The notes below the pieces were generated by a model, which was given only the letters and a program-made list of their open reading frames with translations, was not told the origin of the DNA and searched no databases. Source: Yoonia sp. (GTDB lineage Bacteria > Pseudomonadota > Alphaproteobacteria > Rhodobacterales > Rhodobacteraceae). Taken from it: a DNA stretch of 64,000 bases. Location: assembly GCF_017854565.1 (NCBI RefSeq), contig NZ_JAFMHJ010000007.1, forward strand, positions 1 through 64,000, in the 5' to 3' direction. The position numbers and the translations under genes are program-made. Below, in pieces: positions 58,601 through 64,000 of the stretch (its first letter is position 1; each line of letters opens with the position of its first letter).

Positions 58601-61600
58601 CATCTGTGGCAGGTTTTCGGGCGCGATATCCAAAATGCTGAGGTTGCGGGCGGTTGCCAGTGACGCCTCGCGGACGACCCGTGCGACCGATCCGATTGAA
58701 AACCGCGTGGCGCAGTCCAGCACCGCGCCACGCGACGGACCGGCGACTGTGAGGAACGCAAACCGCTTTGTCTCAAGCGGTTGCAGGCATACCTGAACCT
58801 GCAACGCCATAATCGGATCCAGCACCCAGCCCGTCGTTTGTTGCAGGCCATGGCGGATACCGTGGGGCGCGCGCAGGCTGCCGTTGCGCCCGATAAAGTG
58901 TGCGCGGTCGGTATCATAGGAACGCAGGGTGATTGCCGGATCGTCAAACAGGGCTTGGTGCAGCAGGACCGGCGGCTTTGTTTCGGGCCGCTGCGGGCGT
59001 CTTTGGAACAAAAGGGCGTGCTGGGCGGCAATGAAGGTGCTGCCGACAAACAGTTTGCTGAAGGCCGGGTGACGTTCATCGTCGTTCGGGGCGCTCAGCA
59101 CCACCTCGGCGTAGCTGGTAAAGTCGATTGTTCGGATGCGGTCGCTTTCGTTGGTCACGGTAATTTCGCGGATTTCCACGTCGTCGGACGGGGCGATGGT
59201 CAGCTCCATCCGCGTGGCGATCTGATGGTCCCGGCGAAAGGTTTCGATCATGTGGTGATGAAAGACGGTTTTGCTGTCCTGACCGCTTTGTCCGGTGGGC
59301 ATGCGCCCGACCGACCACAGGTCCGGGGTGCCCGGTTCGGTGATGTAAATCCAGATGCCGTGCTGGTCCTGTGTCGGTGAGGGCTGCCACCGTGTCATCG
59401 CGTCGCCGCGCCAGAACAGGCCGCCTGCGCCCGCTTCGGATACTCTGGTGGACAGGTTGCCGTTGCCAAGGATATGCATCAGCGGGATTTGCGCATGCGG
59501 TGATGGCACCCACGGGGCAGGGATCGGGGCCGTTTTGTGTTGGTCGTGGGGTTCCCAGGTTTCGTCGATCCGCCCGACCTCGACCGGGGCTTCCCATGGG
59601 ACGCGTTCCTGAAGTAAAAGGTCCACGGCGCGCAGGGATTTTTCGCGCATGGTCCGGCGGACGTGGATGTCATCCAAAAGGACGTTGGCGATGGCGGCCA
59701 TCGTCATCCCCTGATGATGGGCCATGTACGTGCGAACCTTGACGAAATCGGCAGCGCCGGACAGGCGTCTTGCGGTATAGTCGATCGCGTCGATGAAGCC
59801 ATAGCTGCTGGATGCGCCCAAGGCTTCTAGCTCTGCAAGGTTCCTTGCGGCGGTGCGGGGCCATGCGCAAAGCGCCAGCGCGGTTGCATAAGGCGCAATG
59901 ACAAGATCGTCGGTCAGGCCACGACGAATGCCAAGGCCGGGCACACCAAAGGCCCGATACTGGTAATTCCCTTGCGCATCGGTCGCCCCGTAGGCGGATT
60001 CCGACACCCCCCATGGCACGCCGCGTTCGGTGGCATAGCCGCGCTGATACGCCACGGCGGTCATTTCGCTGTCGCCAAGCAGGGTATCGCGCCGCGTCGG
60101 CAGAAAAAGCGACGGCATCAGGTATTCGAACATGGAGCCGTTCCACGACAACACCGCAGGCTTTCCCTGAATGCGGGTGATGGGGCGCCCGAGTGAAAAC
60201 CAGTGTTCGATCAGCACGTCATGTTTGGCGATGGCAAAGAAACTGGCGATGCGGGCTTCGGTGGCAAGCAGGTCATAGTGGTTGTGATCAAGCTGACCCA
60301 CGCTGAGGTTGAAGCCGATCACGAACAGCCGCACCGCAGGATCGTAGAGAAATTTGAAATCCATGCCATAGGCCAACGTGCGGGCGCGGTCTGCCAGATC
60401 ATGCAGTTCGTCCTGCAGCACCTTTTGCCGTGCCGCAGCGTCCGACAGCGCCTGTTGCAGCGCGCCCAGCCACGCGACGTCGGTGTCATCGGTGTGCCTG
60501 TCGGACAGGGTTACGTTGATATTATGCGCCGCAAGGGCAATCTGCCCGGACAGGTCCGGCATGCCCATGTCAGGCTTGAGAGCCTCGTTGAGTTGGTCAC
60601 GCAGTGGGTGCAGCCGGGGCGGGGCCTGATCGAGCAAATCAAGGTAGGGATGATAGTGACCGATATCGCGCGCCATCGCGTGCAATTGTTGGTGCAACGC
60701 ACCCAGCCATACCTGAATGTCATGCAGCGCCTGCGGTGGCGGATATTGCTGCTGCCCGAGGGCCGCCAAAACGGCGGCGTCGAGATCGGCCCATAGCGCG
60801 TCACCGGGGTTGATGACTGCGACCGAGCGGTCTTGCGGTGCGCGCGACATATCGTCGATGCGTTTGAACGCCCGCTGCGCGCAGCGATCAAATTCGACGG
60901 TGGCAGCCTTGGGCAGAAATTGCATCGCATCGACAAGCAGTTCAAGTGTCGTGCGCAGCCCCGCCCGGCACGCAGGCGGTATTGCAGGCTGTTGTGCGGC
61001 CTCATCGCAGCCTTGCGCCAGCGCGATCAGCGCCATGGCAAGGTTGCCACTGTCGACGGTCGATACATACTGCGGCTCGAGAGGCGCGAGGGTGCGGGTG
61101 TCGTACCAGTTCAGGACATGACCCCGATGCGTCTTGAGCCGGTCGAGGGTGTCAACGGTATTGCGGGTGCGGACCAGCAAGTCATTTGTGCCGATAAACC
61201 CCAGATCCCGCGCGGACAGCGCCGAAACCAGAAACATGCCGATATTGGTTGGCGACGTGCGGTGGGCGATGACCGGGTTGGGGGTTTCCTGAAAATTGTC
61301 CGGTGGCAGCCAATTGTCCTTGGGACCGGTGAAGGTTTCGAAAAAATGCCATGTGCGCCGTGCGGTCCAGCGCAGGAACAGGCGCTGTCCGTCTGTCAGT
61401 GTTTCGCGGCGCAGGACCCGTGGCCGCGCCGTCCAGACCGCGATTTCCGGGGCGATAGACCACAACAACAAGATGGGGGCCGCCGGCCAAAGGGCCATAT
61501 AATCATACAGGGCCAGATAGCCGCCGATGGTGACGGCAAGGGCGGACGACGGCCACATCAGCCGCCACGCGGTCGCGCGCACCGTCTGGTTTCCGACCAA

Positions 61601-64000
61601 GGCGGCGTGGTGATCTGCGGTGGTCCATTCGAGCAGGTTTTTCCGGCTGACATAGACCCGCCAGAGCGTGGTCATGGCCGCCGTCACGCTGATCATCGCG
61701 TCGCTGACCAGAAACGCTATCAACAAGAACCACCGCCCGCCGCGTTCGGACATCTGATGGATCGCATCGCCCGGCAAATCGCGGTGAAGCCGCCCGGTCA
61801 GCAGCCCGTAGACCGCGCCGATCAGATAGCTGGCAGGGGCTGCAAGGGCCAGGAGCGTCCAGACAAGTGCGCTGCCCGGCAAAACCGCCCAGCCTGCGAC
61901 AAACAATAACAGCAAGGCGGGCGAAATCAGGCTGCGGCGCAGGTTATCGACGATTTTCCAACGGTCCAGTCCGGACAGCCGATTGGGCAGGTGCAGGCCC
62001 GATGCGCTGGGGACCCGGCGCCCCAGCCATGGCAGAAGTTGCCAGTCGCCGCGCACCCAGCGATGCAATCTCGTGGCATATTGGGGGTAAGTCTGCGGAA
62101 AATCCTCGTACAGGACGATATTGCTGACCAATGCGGCACGGCCAAGAATACCTTCAAAAAGATCATGGCTGAGGATGCTGTTTTCGGGAACGCGATCATC
62201 AAGGCTGCGCTGCATGGCGGCAATGTCGTAGATGCCTTTGCCAACGAATATCCCGGTGCCGAAGGTGTCTTGATAGACGTCCGACACCGCCCTTGAATAG
62301 ATATCTATCGCGGTGTCGCCGGCGTGCAGATGCGCAAATTCAGTGCCGCCGATCGCCGCGAGAATAATCTCGATCCGCGGTTGCATGATCGTGTAACCCG
62401 ACGACACACGGTCGGTCGCAGGATCAAACGCCGCCCGGTTCAGTGGATGCGCCATTGTCCCGACCAGCCGTGCCGCAGTGCCCGGTGGCAAGTTGGTATC
62501 CGCATCCAGCACAATGGCAAAAACACAGTTGCGCAGGGCGCTGATCTGACCTTTGCAAAGCGTGAATTCTGTTGCGTCATCATGCAGGACGAAGGTGTTG
62601 AACGCCTCGAGCTTGCCGCGCTTGCGTTCGCGGCCCATCCAACACCCTTCGTGCGGATTGTAGAGGCGGTCCCTGTGCATCACGTAAAACGGGCCGCCGT
62701 CCGCGTCACCGTATCGCGTGTTCAGCGCACCGATTTCTGCGGCCAGACACTGGGTGATCTTGTGGTCATCGGGGGTATGCTGCGCGTCTGCATCTGCAAA
62801 GTCCGAAAGGACGACGAAATGAAGCGCAGGGTCTGGGTTTGAGTGACGCCGGATTTCCAGTTTTTCGATGATTTGGGCAATTTCATTGCTGTCCTTGATG
62901 ATCACGGGCACGATCACCGCAGTGGCAATCGCATCCGGTATCCCCGTGCTGAAATCCAGCTCCGGCAATGCCTGCGGCGTCACCAGAACGGTGATCAGCC
63001 AATGAACCAGCGTCACGCTGAGCATTGTCGCGGGCAATAGCGACAGTACGATGCCGCCCACCCACTGTGCTGCGCTGGCATCCATGGCGGACAGGTAGGC
63101 AATCGGCACGATAAACGCCGCAAGCGCCATGGCAATCAAGGCCGTCGCATACAGATGCGCCGCATGGCGGGCCGCGCTGCCGCGCACGGCGTCCAAGAAA
63201 GTCTGCCTGCAGCCGATGGCGGTTTCCAGTGCATCGCGGCCATTGTCAATCAGCCAAAACCCAACGTGATGACCGCGTTCGCCCGGCGCTGCGTCATTGG
63301 CAAGCTGGACAGCGACGGCGGCCACCTCGACCTCGGACAAGGCGCTGCGGTCGGCAAGGTGTTCAACGGTTTTGCGGTAACGGTCGCGCGATTGAAATGT
63401 CATCTGCGCATAAATGCCGGCGGGATCTGTCGCAAGGGTGGCTTCGACCCGGCTGGTCAGATCGACCAGATCCGCCCATTTTATTCCTTCCACGGCCATC
63501 AGGTTTGTGATCGCATGTGCAATCGCATCGGTGGGATCAGCATGCAGTGGATCAAGGTCAAGCGGGACCGGAGCGTGCAGTTTGGGTGTCAGCCGGGCGA
63601 ACGCCTGCATCAGCATTTCGAGACTGGCCAGTCGCAGCATGGATGGCAACGCCCAGAGTTCTGCGTGGCTCAGCGCCGACACGGTCTGATAATCGTTCAG
63701 ATACGACACCAGCGTTTGCGCAGACATCCGTTCGTTCGATCGGGTCGCGATATCGGTCGCAATCAAGAACACCCGCGGGGCGCTGCGGCCGCTTGGGTCG
63801 TGACCCACGGGCAGGCGCCGGTAGAACGGTCGCGGCAGATCGCTGTCCAGTCGGCGGATCGCGCGCACCACCTGATAGCTGTTATCAAGAAGCCAGTCCG
63901 CCGCCCGGTTATGCGCCGGAGGGGGATCCGCACAATAGGCCTTTGCCTTGTCCAGCCAGTCTGGCAGCAGGGACAAGCCACGATAGATGGCCAGTTCGTT
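55619..64000 (-). CDS. ndvB: Cyclic beta-1,2-glucan synthase, 5' end beyond window
   Basis: A giant reading frame of at least 2793 codons with no start before the window edge. Order from the N-terminus: family N-terminal region (AADWLLDNSYQVVRAIRRLDSDLPRPFYRRLP), membrane helices, a GT84 glucosyltransferase domain (VIVPVIIKDSNE, DADTNLPPGTAARL, HRWVRGDWQLLPWL), more membrane helices, a glycoamylase-like domain (TSPTNIGMFLVSALSARDLGFI), and two GH94 phosphorylase-type regions, the last with catalytic GTGDWNDGMDRIG. Known homologues (ChvB, NdvB, Cgs) are about 2830-2870 residues, so some 40-80 residues are missing. It makes periplasmic cyclic glucans for osmotic adaptation. It lies upstream of acsA in the same direction, 73 bases away. 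Confidence 0.93.
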   Translation of the reverse strand, partial: NELAIYRGLSLLPDWLDKAKAYCADPPPAHNRAADWLLDNSYQVVRAIRRLDSDLPRPFYRRLPVGHDPSGRSAPRVFLIATDIATRSNERMSAQTLVSYLNDYQTVSALSHAELWALPSMLRLASLEMLMQAFARLTPKLHAPVPLDLDPLHADPTDAIAHAITNLMAVEGIKWADLVDLTSRVEATLATDPAGIYAQMTFQSRDRYRKTVEHLADRSALSEVEVAAVAVQLANDAAPGERGHHVGFWLIDNGRDALETAIGCRQTFLDAVRGSAARHAAHLYATALIAMALAAFIVPIAYLSAMDASAAQWVGGIVLSLLPATMLSVTLVHWLITVLVTPQALPELDFSTGIPDAIATAVIVPVIIKDSNEIAQIIEKLEIRRHSNPDPALHFVVLSDFADADAQHTPDDHKITQCLAAEIGALNTRYGDADGGPFYVMHRDRLYNPHEGCWMGRERKRGKLEAFNTFVLHDDATEFTLCKGQISALRNCVFAIVLDADTNLPPGTAARLVGTMAHPLNRAAFDPATDRVSSGYTIMQPRIEIILAAIGGTEFAHLHAGDTAIDIYSRAVSDVYQDTFGTGIFVGKGIYDIAAMQRSLDDRVPENSILSHDLFEGILGRAALVSNIVLYEDFPQTYPQYATRLHRWVRGDWQLLPWLGRRVPSASGLHLPNRLSGLDRWKIVDNLRRSLISPALLLLFVAGWAVLPGSALVWTLLALAAPASYLIGAVYGLLTGRLHRDLPGDAIHQMSERGGRWFLLIAFLVSDAMISVTAAMTTLWRVYVSRKNLLEWTTADHHAALVGNQTVRATAWRLMWPSSALAVTIGGYLALYDYMALWPAAPILLLWSIAPEIAVWTARPRVLRRETLTDGQRLFLRWTARRTWHFFETFTGPKDNWLPPDNFQETPNPVIAHRTSPTNIGMFLVSALSARDLGFIGTNDLLVRTRNTVDTLDRLKTHRGHVLNWYDTRTLAPLEPQYVSTVDSGNLAMALIALAQGCDEAAQQPAIPPACRAGLRTTLELLVDAMQFLPKAATVEFDRCAQRAFKRIDDMSRAPQDRSVAVINPGDALWADLDAAVLAALGQQQYPPPQALHDIQVWLGALHQQLHAMARDIGHYHPYLDLLDQAPPRLHPLRDQLNEALKPDMGMPDLSGQIALAAHNINVTLSDRHTDDTDVAWLGALQQALSDAAARQKVLQDELHDLADRARTLAYGMDFKFLYDPAVRLFVIGFNLSVGQLDHNHYDLLATEARIASFFAIAKHDVLIEHWFSLGRPITRIQGKPAVLSWNGSMFEYLMPSLFLPTRRDTLLGDSEMTAVAYQRGYATERGVPWGVSESAYGATDAQGNYQYRAFGVPGLGIRRGLTDDLVIAPYATALALCAWPRTAARNLAELEALGASSSYGFIDAIDYTARRLSGAADFVKVRTYMAHHQGMTMAAIANVLLDDIHVRRTMREKSLRAVDLLLQERVPWEAPVEVGRIDETWEPHDQHKTAPIPAPWVPSPHAQIPLMHILGNGNLSTRVSEAGAGGLFWRGDAMTRWQPSPTQDQHGIWIYITEPGTPDLWSVGRMPTGQSGQDSKTVFHHHMIETFRRDHQIATRMELTIAPSDDVEIREITVTNESDRIRTIDFTSYAEVVLSAPNDDERHPAFSKLFVGSTFIAAQHALLFQRRPQRPETKPPVLLHQALFDDPAITLRSYDTDRAHFIGRNGSLRAPHGIRHGLQQTTGWVLDPIMALQVQVCLQPLETKRFAFLTVAGPSRGAVLDCATRFSIGSVARVVREASLATARNLSILDIAPENLPQMQVLSSLLLEPTGRLRKVPDGIAPDWAGQPELWRFGISGDLPILLIEMADIDNMALLDILVRAQSLWRHRGLSVDLVVLHTSMTGYDAPLRDQVMSLLREAKTEQFLGQRGGIHLVGADQMQPQVRRAFVAAAYVAFDQHVHDLSKRLDDILAHTTTVPVFEPTQTISFAAAQPLPRPAALDFDNEFGGFDRDTGDYVIQLDPGRSTPAPWCNILANEAFGTMVSESGLGFSWADNCGENRLTPWSNDPVTNAPGEVMYLRDEATAQFWTTTPAPLGRAVTCQIRHGTGYTVWRQNSQQLEQELRVTVPPDAPVKLIRLRMTDVSGQNRRITATYYVEWLLGAMASVSKPHVRCVYDPTTKAIMARNGWNPEFGTKTAFLTASLDPHSITGDKLAFLGKEGTVDAPDAMQRWDLGGSFSPGSEACGAYQVHLDIAAGQTKEVVFILGQADNPEMAAALITRWRNPDATKAALTDVGTFWESRLNAVQVQTPDPALDLMVNRWLPYQNIACRLLARGAFYQAGGAYGFRDQLQDVLAVLFTDPARARDQILRAARHQFDAGDALHWWHPPLGRGVRTRCSDDYLWLAYVTARYVETTGDTGILTQEVPFLSGPPLGPDEHDRYAQFDPGETGTLYAHCAGAMDRMIRTGQHGLPLMGTGDWNDGMDRIGDDGKGESVWLAWFQIATTRLFAPLAELWPDQASRAARWQTHCEKLRIAIDQTAWDGAWYMRAFDDGGEPWGSHRNDECQIDLIAQAWRILSGDPPDDRARTAMQSAATRLIDRENRLIRLLDPPFHHTLRDPGYIRAYPPGIRENGGQYTHAATWIGLAFAALGDGDRAWQVFDTINPIRRTATVGDAAHYLREPYVLPGDVSGGSMIGVGGWSWYTGAAGWTWQLAIHGILGLRFIADNVIVKPCMPTDWGGATVHLRSPQGDLTIIIEDPDHLGHADVELRIDGAPSDPTSLRFPGQGKSTRAVVRLVAQGTAQPTARSTAAPN

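Noticed and set aside
57443-58663. 406-codon plus-strand frame inside the glucan synthase gene
   Set aside because: Antisense shadow of a conserved GH94 region; no recognisable domain.
63974-63976. TTG at 63976 as the true start of the glucan synthase
   Set aside because: The frame is open to the window edge with family-like residues (NELAIYRG) before it, so the gene continues outside.

Overview
The window is 64 kb of GC-rich alphaproteobacterial DNA. Gene content points to the Rhodobacteraceae, roseobacter group (inference; no rRNA is present). The pointers are a DUF3422 protein, a speF-type RNA leader before a fold-III ornithine decarboxylase, TRAP and Pot-type transporters, REP-like hairpins of the roseobacter style, and a catalase-peroxidase divergent from OxyR. 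Genes are tightly packed, with many 4-bp ATGA overlaps. No tRNA, rRNA, CRISPR array, prophage or intact transposase was seen.

Layout. 1-300: 3' remnant of a multicopper oxidase with two insertion-sequence-end-like dyads. 303-3780: a pseudouridine synthase, then speF with an RNA leader that can hide its ribosome-binding site, then a DUF3422 membrane protein. 3838-7891: a MauG-like di-haem peroxidase converging on an ASPIC/UnbV (CRTAC1) protein that is co-transcribed with the xylose ROK regulator. 8103-17456: xylFHGBA, two unknown membrane-associated proteins and a glycerate kinase, all tightly linked. 17453-19240: a second di-haem peroxidase overlapping head-to-head with a Sel1-repeat protein. 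19375-27215: an LLM monooxygenase, aldo/keto reductase, flavin reductase and TRAP transporter (minus strand), divergent from a GntR regulator and a Gfo/Idh/MocA dehydrogenase. 27268-31150: a small exported protein, katG and oxyR. 31147-41719: a ten-gene operon for a cyclic amide, imide or hydantoin-like substrate. It holds a Pot-type ABC transporter, racemase, dihydropyrimidinase, two polysaccharide-deacetylase-fold hydrolases, a COG0523 GTPase and a small CxxC protein, and is divergent from its likely FCD-GntR regulator, with a perfect TTGTATACAA operator between.

41892-64000 is the most interesting part: a PHA synthase; a complete nine-gene N-type ATPase operon (atpDCQRBEFAG, no delta gene); and, converging on it, acetyl-CoA synthetase, an alpha-beta fused pyruvate dehydrogenase E1, an E2 and an orphan acyl carrier protein, with a giant cyclic beta-1,2-glucan synthase upstream. 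Each of three transcription units has a TTG-N8-(T)CA-type CRP/FNR-family dyad upstream. I propose a low-oxygen or energy-stress module. It would make acetyl-CoA from pyruvate and acetate, bank carbon as PHA, and use a dedicated rotary ATPase to turn ATP into ion gradient. The individual families are known; their joint regulation and purpose are inference.
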